DNA of 64,000 nt, taken from positions 1,052,001 through 1,116,000 of the forward strand of contig JAPEIS010000005.1 in the NCBI GenBank assembly GCA_029531795.1, read 5' to 3'. The translations under genes and the position numbers were made by a program. The DNA is from Sclerotinia nivalis (lineage: Eukaryota; Ascomycota; Leotiomycetes; Helotiales; Sclerotiniaceae). The notes under the pieces are model-generated. The model did no database searches and was not told the origin of the DNA. It saw nothing but the letters and a program-made list of their open reading frames with translations. Below are positions 1 through 12,081 of this stretch, piece by piece. Each line of letters begins with the position of its first letter. Within the stretch, counting starts at the first letter, position 1.

Positions 1-439
1 TTGGAGAGGATATTTTTGATTACCTTCTAAGCTTTATATATATATTTGGAGAAGTCTTGTATATCTGTATGGTTTAGTTTCTGTCGGTACGACTTCGTAA
101 TCATTGTATCCGATAGAAATGATCAAAATGTTTATGATCGTATTGAGATTATTCATAAAAGAGATTTCTGTAAGAGCGCTTGGATTGCTATACAATTGAC
201 CTCTAAATTAAAGATTATATTGTATATCGAGGTTCGAAAAAACCATCGAATACAAATGATTTCAATATAGAAGCTTTTGTTTAAGTAAGGATTATATATT
301 TTAAAAGTATATGAATACTAATATTGATTATCTTTTTAAAAGAATAACTAACTATAATAAATGTAGATACAAAAACGAAATAGAAAAACCCAAAATCATA
401 ATATCCGAAAACCTAAACCTCAATATTTGGAAACCTAAA
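1..439. other. AT-rich, RIP-like sequence with no gene
   Basis: This stretch is strongly AT-rich and shows only short open frames without recognisable domains. It lies beyond the C-terminal end of the copia polyprotein relic that follows on the minus strand. It may therefore hold that element's decayed 3' LTR, but no clear TG...CA boundary or target-site duplication is visible. Confidence 0.5.
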
Positions 440-3400
440 ATCTTAATATCTGTTCTTTTCATCTATATCTCCATTTCCAATTTAATCTTATTTGTATTAA
501 TCAATTCCTTCAAAGCTTGATAGGGTTTAGCCTTCGTCATTGTATCAACAAGGTTAGTATTTCCATCGATCCAATGGATCTCCTGAATCTCCTGCCTTTT
601 ATACAATTAGTGAATATATATCAAATCAATTATCAATCGCTTTTCATATATAATACCGAATCTAACAAAGCATTTGTAAAATGATTTCGAATTAGTATAT
701 ACTACAAATGAAATAGAATAATCGCAAATAATTATTTGATCAAAGAAAGACTTTATAACGCTTGCTATATCAAATTCAAAAATCATTGTATAAAGTTTTG
801 AAGCTAGTATATTTCTAATAACTTTTTTGTATTTAACAAAAGTCCAATAAAGGATATTCGTGTTTTTGGATTTGTTTGTTAGAACTATAATATATCCGAT
901 TTGAGAAGAGTAATTAGGGTTATTCGCAAATCCTGTATCTACGAATACAAAAAGGGTAAAAATCTTTAAATCGAAGGGAACGAATTTCAATCCTTTGATA
1001 GTATTATAGAATTGTTAAGAAAGAGTTTTATTCAAGAATTCAATATCTTTTGGAATAGAATCAATGATTTGAATAGTGTAGGATAATGAATATGTAGTCT
1101 TTAATTAGGTAAGATTAGTAATATATACTCCTTTAATCTATTGAATAATATATTATTCTTGAGTTAAAGTATTCTTTTATAATTTGCTTTTGGTATTTTT
1201 AATATCTGCAAAACTAAAAACGATTTGTTGAAGATTCTTACAATATTGTTTTTGAGTTAGATTGATAATATTATCGATCAATGATACAATAGCTCCATTG
1301 AATTTGAAAAAGTTTGTTTCTATTAATATCTTATAATCCTTTATTTGAAAATCGATAGCTTTGAATTGTTTCTATTCTAATTCAGTAAATACTTTGTCAG
1401 CGATAATAAATATATCGTCGGTTTGAATATCAACAAATACAAGTATATTGTTGTTTTAATAAAGAAAACAATGATTGTAGATTGAAATTATAAGATTGAG
1501 ACGATTTGTATAATAATTATAATATATTTTGAATTAATGATTATCTGATTCTGTAATGCTATATAGAGATTTCTTTATTTGAAGAACGATATTCTATAAA
1601 AGATATATTTTCTAAAAAGAATAAATGTAAAATGATCGATTTAGTTTTATTGTAGTTTGAATATAGATTTGTGAGATATTGTGAAAATAAATATAAATGT
1701 TCTTTGATTTAAAGATTGAAGTTAGAATCAATAGTTTCTATTGATTAATCTTTTGTAAAGTTAGAGATTGAATTAAAACAATTTCTTTTCTAATATTGTT
1801 GTATATTTGAATTATTAATTATAATTTCTCTATTGTCTTATTGGTTCTGATGTGTTTAATCTCGTCGATGAATCGGCTTCTGAAGATACAAATTCTGATA
1901 AGGATTGAAAAGATAGGAATATTTTCGAAAGTTCTTTTTTTTAATAATCCTTTGATTTCTTTTCTACAAAAATCGACAAAATTAGATTTGGATGAGATAG
2001 TTTCAAGATCTTCGTTTGTTAGGAAAATGGTTAAATTAGGGTTTGATATCAATAGCATTTCCGAAAAATATTGATGAACTATTGGAATTTCAATTCGACC
2101 TAAAAGATATCATATAATATAATTTGTTCAATTTGATCAAAAACGAAACAGCAGAATCAAAACAAATAAGATCGTCAATAAATCTGATGATATCCGTAAT
2201 ACACTTTTGTTGTATTTAACTATCGAAAAGACTAATAATATAATTAATCTTCTTATATTCGAAAACAAAGAATTGTAAATCGATTATTCAATAGAATTGC
2301 AAACCCAATTTCCAGGACTGATAATCTTCTTGGCAAACAAGAATATTAGATCTTTTGCTTTTAAAAACAAATAGATTCTTTTAAGTTTGATAAAAAATAA
2401 TTGATTTCTGATCAGTAACAATACCACCAATATCCAATTGAACTTGTTTGTTAGCCAAAGTGCAAAAAAGCCTAACGTTTTCTGTTTTGCATTCCTCGAT
2501 CTTATTTGTTTGAATAGCAATATAAATAGCTTGAATAGTAAAACGATCTTCGATAATAAAGAAAACATAATTCAAATAAGCAATTTGTTCGTCAGAATTG
2601 ACAATGAGGTTTGGTATTACCGGAATATCCAATTCTGTTAGGATTTGTGTAATAATAAGCTATTGATTGAAGATTCGTTGGATTCCAGCACGAATTCCCT
2701 CGATAGAAATAGAAGTCGTATTATCAGCAAATATAGAACCAAAAACTATTATAAAAAGAATTGTAAACACAAAATGTAATCACATAAAAGCAATCGAAAA
2801 CAAATACAAAAGTCTACAAATAAATATAATTGTACAAAAGTAATCAGAGATCAAAAGTTGCACAAAAGTGAATAAAAAAGCTGTACAAAAGCAGATAAGA
2901 AACGCAACCATACAAAAACAGACGAATTACGACGGCGCAAAAGCAATCAAAAACAAACACAGAAGCTTACAGATGATTTGGCAAGACCAAATCACTTCGT
3001 AAAATGACGAAGCTTTTGAAAGAGTAATACAAACTATCACAATAAAGGAAAAGGTATATATAAGATTGATCTATAGTTATACTACAAGGAGAAGAAGAAG
3101 ATCAAGGAGGTGATCTGACTATATAGAAATGAGTGTATACATGTGTGCCTAAGGCACACATGATTACGTGCAAGTGAAGGGAGATGAACCCGTAACAATA
3201 TCGAATACAGAGGTATTCGTATTATGATAAAGAACCTTTATTATACGAATTATAAAGATATCGATAGAGATATAAAGTATTATAAAGACGACAGATAGGA
3301 TAACAGATATAAATTTTATTAATAAAACGTAGCTCAAGGAGTTATGATTCTATAATAAGAATAATCTTTTAAATATATTTGTATATAGCGTTAGCCCCGA

Positions 3401-3500
3401 CGAGGGCTAGCCTACACTTATCCGAGGGCCGATCTATATGGATCGGGAACCCGACGGTCTCCGTATATCCTATACAGGGACCTCGTGATATATACCTTAA
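440..3500 (-). mobile_element. RIP-degraded Ty1/copia LTR retrotransposon relic
   Basis: Read on the minus strand, three blocks resemble a copia pol in the right order. Around 2058-1819 is the start of reverse transcriptase: an E-I-K-G-L-L-K-K-x-x-F-E block followed by S-R-F-I-D-E-I-K. At 990-607 is RNase H, with F-V-D-T-G-F-A, a Q-I-G-Y-I-I-V-L strand and an L-A-S-K-L-Y-x-M block. At about 600-440 the polyprotein C-terminus reads W-I-D-G-N-x-N-L-V-D-x-M-T-K-A-K-P. Many stops and frameshifts, and a very high AT content, fit RIP of a repeated element. GC-containing palindromes at 3140-3490 may mark the 5' LTR/leader side. It is a dead copy. The outer boundaries are estimates. Confidence 0.7.
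3140..3490. repeat. Cluster of short palindromes at the edge of the copia relic
   Basis: A perfect 21-bp palindrome lies at 3140-3160 (arms ATGTGTGCCT). An inverted repeat TAGCCC...GGGCTA spans 3392-3409, and CGATC...GATCG spans 3430-3445. They are islands of normal GC content inside otherwise AT-rich DNA. They probably belong to an LTR or untranslated leader of the copia element, since similar GC-containing hairpins occur in the intact solo LTR at 24685-24917. The ends of the LTR itself could not be fixed. Confidence 0.4.
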
Positions 3501-4197
3501 TAAAATCTTTCAAAAATTTAACTTTTTTAAAGATTATATTATAAATTTTCAATGAAAATACTTCTGAATTGAATCTTTTTTTCAAATTGAAATTTAAAGT
3601 TTAAATAATAAAGTCGATAAAATTGTATTTCAAAATATTAGAAATTCGAATTAATATAATTTTATTAAAAAGATATCTCAAAAATAACTTTTTTATTAAT
3701 CAAATAATCAATTTAATTATTTTGAAAAAACTAAATTGATATTCGAATAGAACTAAAAAGTTGAAATAGATTAATATATTTAAATATTAATTGTCAAAAG
3801 TTGAAGTGATTTATAATCATATTTATATATGAATATGAACTAATTGACGTACACCCCGGAATATATATATTATTCTCTAGATTTGTACTAATTGAAAATG
3901 TTAATTGTAAATGAGATTAAAAGTGATACTAGTACAAGGTATCGAAAGATAAAAAGTTGCTATTCGAGATATTTACTATAAGTTTTATTATAGTTCGTTG
4001 CTTTAATAATCTAGTAGTATACTATTCTAAGATGAAGAAAAGAACGAGAAGTGAGACAGAGAGAATTTAAGAAAGCGAGCTTAAAAAAATAACAATATAA
4101 CAGTAATCTGTATCCCAAAGCCAGATTTATCATGGTATCTTAAGCATATCTCATCGCATTTCCCGTTATCTGAATTTCTCGCTGGAAAATTAATTGT
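3501..4197. other. AT-rich tail of the repeat block and 3' flank of the GRDP gene
   Basis: About 3500-4000 is very AT-rich with no recognisable coding sequence. Base composition returns to normal near 4100, just downstream of the minus-strand gene that ends at 4198. No LTR boundary, RNA gene or ORF of interest is seen. Confidence 0.5.
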
Positions 4198-6675
4198 TCA
4201 ACATCCGCCACCCCCACAACCACCACCACCACCACCACCTCCTCCTCCGCCACAACCCCCTCCACCTCCACAGCCTCCTGCTGCACCACCCACAGCACCA
4301 CCCGCACACCCTCCGCCACATCCTCCAGCACCCCCACAGCCGCCAGCCGCAACTCCACTTCCACAGGACCCAGCCGCACAAGCTCCGGCCATACCAACTC
4401 CAACAGGCATCACGCATGGGTCGCCCGCATAGTAGACAGGAGCGCCAACATACATGGGACTCATGTACGGTCCATACATTATATATGGATAGCCCCAAGC
4501 CATGTAATAGTAATCGTCTCTAGGAGGAATGGTCCTTCCTTTCTGTTGAGCTCTGTGGCGAGCCTTGTCATAGGCGCGGTTCATCTCTGATTTGTTCTTC
4601 CGGCTGAGTCTATCAAGAAACGAAGCACGGATCTCAGATTCTTCGATGCGAACGGCAGAGTGTGCACTGATGTGGGCACTGTTGTTGGGGTCACATTGTT
4701 TTGCTGCTCCAGATGTGTAGAAGGAGTCTAGGACTTTCTCGTGTTTGGAGGTTCCAAAGACGCGGCTAGATGAATCAATGTGCTTGGAGCGAATGGCTCG
4801 AGAATGTCAGTAAGCAGTGGGCAGGAGGGCGGAGAACTTCACCTTCGCAGTACCAACAAGTGCATTCGGAATACACTTGTCTATAAAGTTTCTCGTAAGT
4901 CTTACTTGTCCATTCAAAGGCAGTAGAAAGAGCGTTTTCCTCCATCTTATCATCGTGATCTATGAACTTCAAGCATCGAGAGAATGTATAATCGTAGTAT
5001 TGTTTTGGTGATAGTTGATGAGTGTGCCATGCCAAGTCCACATCCAAAGTCGGAACACAGACGTCCTTTGGATGAAGACGCATGATATCAATGAATCTAC
5101 TATACTTGGTGAGTAATCGAGTCATTGTTTTCCGAGCAGCCGGAGAATGAAGCCAGTCAAGATTGGCCATTTTATCGACAAAGATACTCTGGCGAATGAT
5201 GGCTCCTCCGAGTTCAAGCGCGAAGATTGAAGAATTTTCCCAGTATCTCGACATCATTTTTCGAACTGCGATGCGCTCTGCCCTTAGCACAATGCCCGTC
5301 TTGCTGTTGATTCTCCTAATGGCTGATCTATCTTTGATGGTTGCCTCGATAAGATCTCTGACATCCGTCATAGCAGGTTTCGAGTTGGGGTTTTTATCAA
5401 TGAGGTCCAGCATTTTTGCCTTTAGCTCGACAGTGATCATACGATTAGGGAAAGTGTTTTCGTTCCCTTGAGAGTTTCTCGTCTCCACAGCTTCTGGGAC
5501 GCCAGTAGTCGGTGATAGAATTGTGCCTCCGAGAGGATACCCTCTCATAATTAGATTTTCAACTTCTCTCCTGAATTTGGCGACTCGTAAAAGATCATGA
5601 TTGATTTCACCACCACATCTATGACAGATGTAAGATAAACCCTGATCGCCATAGCCGGCACCGTTCATTTCCATGATTCTGTTAATGTTAGCAACAATAT
5701 CACAGAAATCAAAATATATACCATACTCTTTCAATGACGGCTTCTCATTCGTAGCGCATGTAGTCCATGGAATCTTCAATGCTTGAGTACATCGCGGGCA
5801 ATTCAGTGTTTTTGCTAAATGATCCTTGGCATTACTCCAATTATGTCCCGTGGCATTTGTGAATCTCTCTTTGGCTGCTTCTGGTACTTGATAAGTGAAG
5901 CTCGTATCAATGGCTGTATTGACGGCATGCCATGGCATACCGGTTGCCCAAAGATCTTTCAACCCAAAACGAATACAATCCTCCAGGTAGTTTCGAGGAT
6001 TGAGCATCAACGAGTGCCATACCATAAGAACATCTTGTTTTGATGTTAGAACTCTTTCGCCGCATGAACAGTAAAATCTAACAGCCTACCTTTAGGGGGT
6101 AAAAATGAAGTGCTCCAAGTCTTAGCTACACCATGCTTCGGGAAATCCATAAAATTCGAGTTGATCTTCATATCATTCTCTCGCAATCTAGTCGCGTCTT
6201 CTTGCTCACATAACACTTTCAACCACCAATCTTCAAATCTTTCTACCGCTCTCGCAATATACAAAGCCCATCTTTTCTCTCGCATCACAACCAACGCTTT
6301 ATTGCGATCCTCAACGATTGGAAGTTCGCAACGTGCATTCCATAGACCAAATATCCCATCAGTGTACCCGACATCTTCTTTGAGGTCATGAAAAGTTTTC
6401 AATAGTTTGAGATGCACAAGGCATATATCCGGATCTGGAAAAGCTGGAATACTTGATTGTGAAATTTTGAGGTTGGCAAAGGCCGCACTCAGATCTTCTT
6501 CAGCGGCGCCATCCGTCGCATTTGTAGCCGTGTAACTTGGCGGTGCTTCACCTACTTTGGCTAGAGGGCCAAATGGTGACTGTGAGAAAGATTGTTCGAT
6601 TTGAACCGAAGGAATGTCTTTCTCGAGAGATTTTCCTTGAATTTCCTTGTGGAGTAATTTGTTTAAAAGAGCCAT
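4198..6675 (-). CDS. Glycine-rich domain-containing (GRDP/DUF1399-type) protein with Gly-Cys tail
   Basis: Three exons: 6675-6090, 6033-4843 and 4796-4198, with 56- and 46-bp introns. The total is 2376 nt (791 aa), in frame throughout. The joined sequence gives the family motif P-P-K-D-V-L-M-V-W-H-S-L-M-L-N-P across the first junction. The middle of exon 2 carries V-D-L-A-W-H-T-H-Q-L, the hallmark of the GRDP family. Cys pairs (C-P-R-C, C-H-R-C and C-T-C-W-Y-C) suggest metal-binding knuckles. The last ~130 residues turn Tyr/Met/Pro-rich and then become almost pure Gly, Cys and Ala. In plants, GRDPs are linked to stress and RNA biology; the fungal function is not established. The ATG at 6675 is the first in the frame. 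The second intron is short but has a CTGAC branch-like site. Confidence 0.85.
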
Positions 6676-7630
6676 AGTATAATGATGCTCTGCTCCATAA
6701 ATGGAGAGGTGCGTTGGATTTTTGACGTAGAATCTTGGTAGTTATCACAAGGGCTTCAAACCGATAGTTCGTTGTAATAATAGTGTAATCTGCAATTGAC
6801 AAAGGAAAGATTGGTAGATTGTTGGGAAAGAACGATGAAATTCATTCACCATATATATGACTAGCTAATGGAATTGCTTACTTGCCAGGTAGTGAGGCTG
6901 AGATGAGATGAGATGAGATGTGCTGTGCTGTGCTGTGCTGAAGTATTTTTAAAGGAAGGCGGGGAAGGTGATAGTGAAAATCTGTCACAAAATGAATTCC
7001 GATGCCTGTCAGATGATGCTTGGTGAACTCTTAGTGAATGCTTATTGAATGCTTGATAAAGCCTCTCCTCCAATACACTTTGTTCACTCGTATTCAGTTA
7101 CTAGATTTACAGAGGTAGCTAGTCGATGCAGCAAAGGAATTATGTAAGGAGTAACCGAAACGAAACTTGTTAAAAAGATGAAGGCTTAAGCAAGATTGAA
7201 AATTGAAGTTTGCTCATTGGCCGTACAAGTGGGAAAAGCGGGAGAATGACTTCAGGTGGATTGCTACTTTTACGTTCGTTACGAGATGCCATGGAGGCTT
7301 AGCGTTGATCATTCCCATTCTCCCCAACAGCCCCTTCCCCTCCCATTCTGTGCTGGGCAGTATACAGAATTAAAAGTGCGCAATCAATTCCAAGTCGATT
7401 GTCACGTGACGTCACTCGCTCAGAGCTTGGACCCATTCGTGAATCTAGCAGATGAAGATGGGAAGAGAAGGAGATCTGAAATAATAAATCTATGATATTT
7501 GAGAAATATATAAATATACATCTATGCAAGCAACTCTTTTCTTTTTCTATACCACCACTTTGTAAACTCCCCTCATCTCTCGCTCTCTACTGCCAATTAT
7601 TTTTTCTTGTGGTCAAATGCTGCCTTCTAC
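6676..7630. promoter_or_regulatory. Divergent intergenic region between the GRDP and Ted1-like genes
   Basis: This ~950-bp spacer separates two divergently transcribed genes, so it must hold both promoters. It includes a short tandem GAGAT/GTGCT tract at about 6900-6942 and a CACGTGACGTCAC stretch near 7403 that contains both an E-box (CACGTG) and a CRE-like (TGACGTCA) core. A C/T-rich stretch precedes the + strand ATG, as is common in filamentous fungal promoters. The factor assignments are pattern matches only. Confidence 0.4.
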
Positions 7631-9370
7631 ATGTTTCTAATATCTGTCCTTCGTTATGCATTCTTCCTTCTTGTGCCTCTGTCTTTAATCTTTACTTCTT
7701 ACTTGTATTTATACCCGGCATTTCACGGTTGCGCTTTTCCTTCACCTGAATATGATGCTTCGGAAGCATACGTCAATACACTTCGCAAACATGCGCTCCC
7801 AAATTTATACGATGCAAAGAAAGTAGCACCATTTAGGCTCCTAGCTTTGGGCGATCCCCAACTCGAGGGTGAATCCTCTATACGAGACATCGACTCGGTC
7901 AATTTGCCCAATTTGAAGAAATTCTTTAAAGATTCTGGAATGAGTAGCGGCACGAAACATACCCTTCTGCAGCGCGTGCGGCACAGCCTCCATGATATCA
8001 TAGATTTCTGGCTCGACGATCTCCCTAAGGCTTTCGAAGTTTATCGCAAACGATTCGATCACATTGGTAATGATTATTATCTGGGACATATTTACCACGC
8101 AACACATTGGTGGTTGGATCCTACACATGTTGCCGTGCTCGGCGATCTTGTCGGGAGTCAATGGATAGATGATGATGAATTTGAGGAACGTGGGCGAAGG
8201 TATTGGAATAGGGTATTCAAACACGGAGAACGAATTCCGGACGAGGTCATGTCGCAGCCAGCTTTCGAATTTCAGGATACAATAATACTTGGAGATGATG
8301 CTGCGGCTTGGAAGAGGAGGATTATAAACGTGGCAGGCAATCATGATGTTGGGTATGCTGGAGATATTTCGCGGGATCGAGTTGCTCGATTTGAGCGCGT
8401 CTTTGGGAAAGCGAACTACGAATTACGATTTCAGCTGCCTTACAACGATACTGGTTCTATTTCCACGACTGTGGGAAATGTGGATGTGAGAGATATACCT
8501 GAAATCAGGATTGTGATCCTGAACGATATGAACCTCGATACGCCTGTATCTGACAAAGACCTTCAAGACGAGTCCTATCGATTCCTTAACGACCTAATAA
8601 GCACCTCCCATGCAGTCGAACGATCTGCACTTTTCACAATGGTCCTCACCCATATTCCACTGTACAAAGACGAAGGAATTTGTGTGGACGGTCCATTCTT
8701 CGATTTTTTCGAAGGGGAATTCGAGAATGGAGTTAAGGAACAAAATCACCTCTCCCGCGATGCCTCTAGAGGTATACTGGAAGGTATTTTTGGCATGAGC
8801 GGTAGCGCAGAAGTAGCCGGGCAAGGCATGGGAAGACGTGGTGTTGTTGTGACTGGTCATGACCACGAAGGTTGTGATATCTATCACCACATCAATCAAA
8901 GTTCGCCTGAAGAGGAACGAGAATGGAAATGCAATAGATACACAGAGGCCAAGCGCGTCGCAGACCAATCGGGTATTCCAGGACTGCGCGAAATAACAGT
9001 ACGGAGTATGATGGGAGATTTTGCTGGGAATGCAGGGTTATTGAGTTTATGGTTTGATAGAGAGAGTTGGGAGTGGCAGTTCGAGTTCGTGAATTGTGGA
9101 TTGGGTACTCAGCATATATGGTGGTTTGTGCATATTTTGGATTTCATCACATTAATTGTAGGCATTGTCTACGGTGCTCGGAGCGCGGCTTTGAAAGTTC
9201 GATTGATTTTGGGATTTGATGGAAATGGGAAGAAGGGTGGGAAAAGGGGGAAGAAGGTTACGTTCGAGATGATGCCGAGTACGAGCCGTGTTGTTCCAGA
9301 GAAGTTGATGGGGAAAGCTGGCACTAGTAATGAGGAGGTTAAAGGGGTTGTTAACGGGAGTTCTAGATAA
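7631..9370 (+). CDS. Ted1/Cdc1-type calcineurin-like metallophosphoesterase
   Basis: A single-exon gene of 579 aa. The frame is open from a TTG at 7607, but the first ATG is at 7631 and opens directly into a hydrophobic N-terminal segment, so it is taken as the start. Metallophosphoesterase motifs appear in order: L-A-L-G-D-P-Q, V-L-G-D-L-V-G-S-Q-W-I-D-D-D-E-F, V-A-G-N-H-D-V-G, L-T-H-I-P-L-Y and V-T-G-H-D-H-E-G-C-D. A second hydrophobic stretch lies near the C-terminus, followed by a basic tail. The G-S-Q-W-I/E-F block is typical of the yeast Ted1/Cdc1 and mammalian PGAP5 group, ER enzymes that remove ethanolamine phosphate from GPI anchors so GPI proteins can leave the ER. Ted1 is favoured over Cdc1 but not proven. 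Confidence 0.85.
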   Translation: MFLISVLRYAFFLLVPLSLIFTSYLYLYPAFHGCAFPSPEYDASEAYVNTLRKHALPNLYDAKKVAPFRLLALGDPQLEGESSIRDIDSVNLPNLKKFFKDSGMSSGTKHTLLQRVRHSLHDIIDFWLDDLPKAFEVYRKRFDHIGNDYYLGHIYHATHWWLDPTHVAVLGDLVGSQWIDDDEFEERGRRYWNRVFKHGERIPDEVMSQPAFEFQDTIILGDDAAAWKRRIINVAGNHDVGYAGDISRDRVARFERVFGKANYELRFQLPYNDTGSISTTVGNVDVRDIPEIRIVILNDMNLDTPVSDKDLQDESYRFLNDLISTSHAVERSALFTMVLTHIPLYKDEGICVDGPFFDFFEGEFENGVKEQNHLSRDASRGILEGIFGMSGSAEVAGQGMGRRGVVVTGHDHEGCDIYHHINQSSPEEEREWKCNRYTEAKRVADQSGIPGLREITVRSMMGDFAGNAGLLSLWFDRESWEWQFEFVNCGLGTQHIWWFVHILDFITLIVGIVYGARSAALKVRLILGFDGNGKKGGKRGKKVTFEMMPSTSRVVPEKLMGKAGTSNEEVKGVVNGSSR

Positions 9371-9983
9371 GGGAGGAGTTAGTGGCGAATCCGTTGCATA
9401 ATACCCTAGAAAGTGCGCAAAGGTAGATGTATAATACCATTTTTTCAAGTCGGAAAGCGGAAGTACCGCCAAGATATATGTATGACTCTACTTCAACCTT
9501 TTCCATTTGAAATATTCCTGCGTTAAAGTCCTGTTACTGTCTTTCCATTGTCCACATCTTTAGTCCTATAAGATTCTCCACTCCTAGAGATAGCATCCAA
9601 ATAACTTTCTAATCGTTCAGCTAAGCCCAAGTCATATATTGGTACGAGGCATTAATTATCACTCAACGCATTCACTCAAAGAGTGCTGGTGTGATAATTA
9701 CTTAGGTTTGGAAAAGACTTCATCCAATATACTACAAAGTCACCATTGCATAGAAACTTTGGGAAACGACGAAGCTCCGAGACTAGTTTTACGGACTGTA
9801 ATAGTGTATTGGTGGTTGATATTCATTTTGTGTTCGGTATTGGTTAGCGCGCTCTTCAGGCTCTTTTTAAGTAAGTGGAACTTGAAAGTCTTTCGGATCC
9901 TAGGACGTTTACTTGTACATCTACAATTTGAGAAATCTGTCCTCTTATTGATAACGTCCTCGAACGATAACAATTATATCAGT
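9371..9983. other. Intergenic
   Basis: This is the 3' flank of the Ted1-like gene. A 158-codon frame (9639-10115) crosses it, but it shows no recognisable domain. The stretch is treated as non-coding or as part of the decayed locus that follows. Confidence 0.4.
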
Positions 9984-11050
9984 ATGAAGCGAAAATCTGA
10001 TCGGTTTCTTCGACCACATCTAGGGCTCGAGGATTCCATGTTTTCTTTGATCACTCTTTCAGTATATTCGAGATGGAACATTACCGAGGCATTGAAGCGC
10101 AAAATGAGTGATTAGCGAACAATATGGTGATACAGAAGGGCAAGTCTTAGATATCTATGCAGCAGCTGCAAGACAAATCACTGGGTTAAGTATATCAATA
10201 TTCATCTTCAAGAGAAAGGCTGGATGCAGATCAATGAACTTGCAAGGTCTTGTGTAGGTGCTCAAAAATTATCATCAAACATACTATTTAGTGGACAATG
10301 GCAAATAATCGGGTTTATAGGAGTCGCCTCATTCCCAGACAAAAAAGCAGGCTGGAAGGGAGATGCAGATCATTTCAGCTCTAAACGTGGAAAATGGAGA
10401 TTCCAAGCCGAGGGGAAGCATCAAAGAATGTTCGAGCTGACCCTGAACGCAACTTGATACCATCAAATATCAATTGTCAAGTAGCTGGCCGGCTTCAATC
10501 GGAACCCAAGCCAAAGATCCGGGGGAAAAAAAAGAGAACCGGCACTAATGCTTCCATAGATTCTGCCAGCCATATTCAGGGGTCCAAAACCATCACTGAA
10601 TCGCCGCCATTCAGCACAAAAAGCATTTGGTATCAATACTTTCAAAGATTCCGTCAAAGATGTTTCGGGACCCAAAGCTGTGAATGAATCGATATTAGGC
10701 GAAACTAAAAATGCTATTATTGACAATACTTCTACAGGTTCTACTCCACACAAATCATCAGGCAAGTCTGACCATATTAGCATCGTAACTCTAGAATTCA
10801 TGGCGGTTTGCTTTCTTCCCTCCTTAGGGTTCCCGACAAGGCAGTGGCTAAGGCTCCCATCTCACCAAGCCCTGGTGAGCGTAAGAGAAAAACGAGCCAG
10901 CAAGATGAACGAGGATTCAGATCCCCCCCAAAAATGCAAAAGACATAACGAATCCAAAACACATAGAAGACATGGATAACTGCGGAGAAGTCAAAGGGAA
11001 GCGGGCTAGAGCAGGAAGGAAATATGGCTTACGATGCCGGTGGTGCAGCT
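9984..11050 (+). pseudogene. Decayed or mis-framed unrecognised locus
   Basis: Coding-like composition moves between the three + strand frames. It includes a W-V-K-Y-I-N-I-H-L-Q-E-K-G-W block at about 10180, an S-V-K-D-V-S-G-P-K-A-V-N-E-S block near 10650 and a basic G-K-R-A-R-A-G-R-K-Y-G block near 11000. No set of introns that joins these in frame was found. I do not recognise the protein. The basic, Ser-rich character would fit a nuclear protein. A decayed gene is the simplest reading, but an intron-rich live gene cannot be excluded. Confidence 0.25.
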
Positions 11051-11487
11051 AAAGAAAACAGTATGGAATGGAGGGGTTAATGGGGTTCCCAGTTTCGAGT
11101 TTTGTATATGATTGACGAAGGGTAACAGTGCAAGATATAGTATCTTACAATGTTCTTTATTTTGACGTACGAGATTGACATCCCGAGCGAATACAAGACA
11201 TCCATGGTCTAGATTCAAAACTATGAATCACACGTACCATAAAATGACATAAATAAAATGAAACAACATCAATTACCTGCCTACATACGATACAATTGAA
11301 TGTACGAGGTGCTTCATCTTGATACTCATATGATGAATAACCTTTACATTGACTCTTTTTATTTTTGGAAATTTCACCTTTATTGTCTTCTCCCCGGGCC
11401 TCTACCTTTTCTCCAATCACAACCACACAGCCTCGACTTCAACAACAAAATACCACCCGCACAGGTGATAAATCACTTCCTCAACCC

Positions 11488-12081
11488 ATGGAACATATTG
11501 TTAAAATGGAAAACAACTATAGAAAAATGAGGCCATATAAAAGCATCTATGACGAAATACTTGCCAAAGCAACAAGCTCACAATACGGCTACACAGATGA
11601 GCAAGTCAAGAGTGTCTTGGAGGAAATGCACCAAAGATATGTCAGTTGTTTTGGTAATGTCGAATCGTCCTACAAGGCCTGGCTGGTCGAAGACTGGATC
11701 TGGATATGTTTATGTATGTAGCATCTTCAGACGACCTTTTACCTCGATACTAATCAAATCGCAGTCCCAAAAGAACATCGACCTCACCTTCTATCGGACG
11801 ACACGAGAGAAGAGGCAGAATGCAAGTTAACGTTGGTTAGATATGCGGCATTTATGGGTTGTGCTGCGAATGATTCAGCACCAGTTCTCTGCAATCGATC
11901 TTATGAAGGAGAGGCCAATCTTGTGGCAGCCCAGCAGTGGGAGAGCGATACCGTTGTTGACACTGGTTCAGAGATGGAAGCTGAGCCGACCCTTGCTTCA
12001 AACGATAATTTTCAGAGGAAAAGGTCTATGCCGATAAATGAGGGAGCACGCAAAAAGGTCAAGACGGAGAAGAGTATGTAG
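11488..12081 (+). CDS. Hypothetical protein, two exons, possibly frameshifted at its 3' end
   Basis: Exons 11488-11713 and 11765-12081 are joined by a 51-bp intron with a canonical GTATGT donor, a TACTAAT branch and a CAG acceptor, giving 180 aa. The N-terminal half is a mixed-charge helical region with a Trp-rich end. The C-terminal half is acidic and ends in a basic, NLS-like stretch (R-K-K-V-K-T-E-K). No known domain. Immediately after, a different frame (about 12050-12305) stays open and looks equally coding (R-F-W-V-W-S-Q-T-F-N-T-Y). It would continue the protein if a one-base shift in the A-run near 12052 were corrected, so the true C-terminus may be longer. Confidence 0.45.

Noticed and set aside
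4194..4523. + strand ORF rich in His and Pro
   Set aside because: It is the antisense of the Gly-Cys repeat tail of the minus-strand GRDP gene; the composition is a by-product of GGN and TGY codons.
7607..7630. Upstream extension of the Ted1-like protein
   Set aside because: It would start at TTG; the first ATG at 7631 directly precedes the hydrophobic N-terminal segment.
9639..10115. 158-codon + strand ORF
   Set aside because: No domain and mixed composition; only its last third overlaps coding-like sequence.
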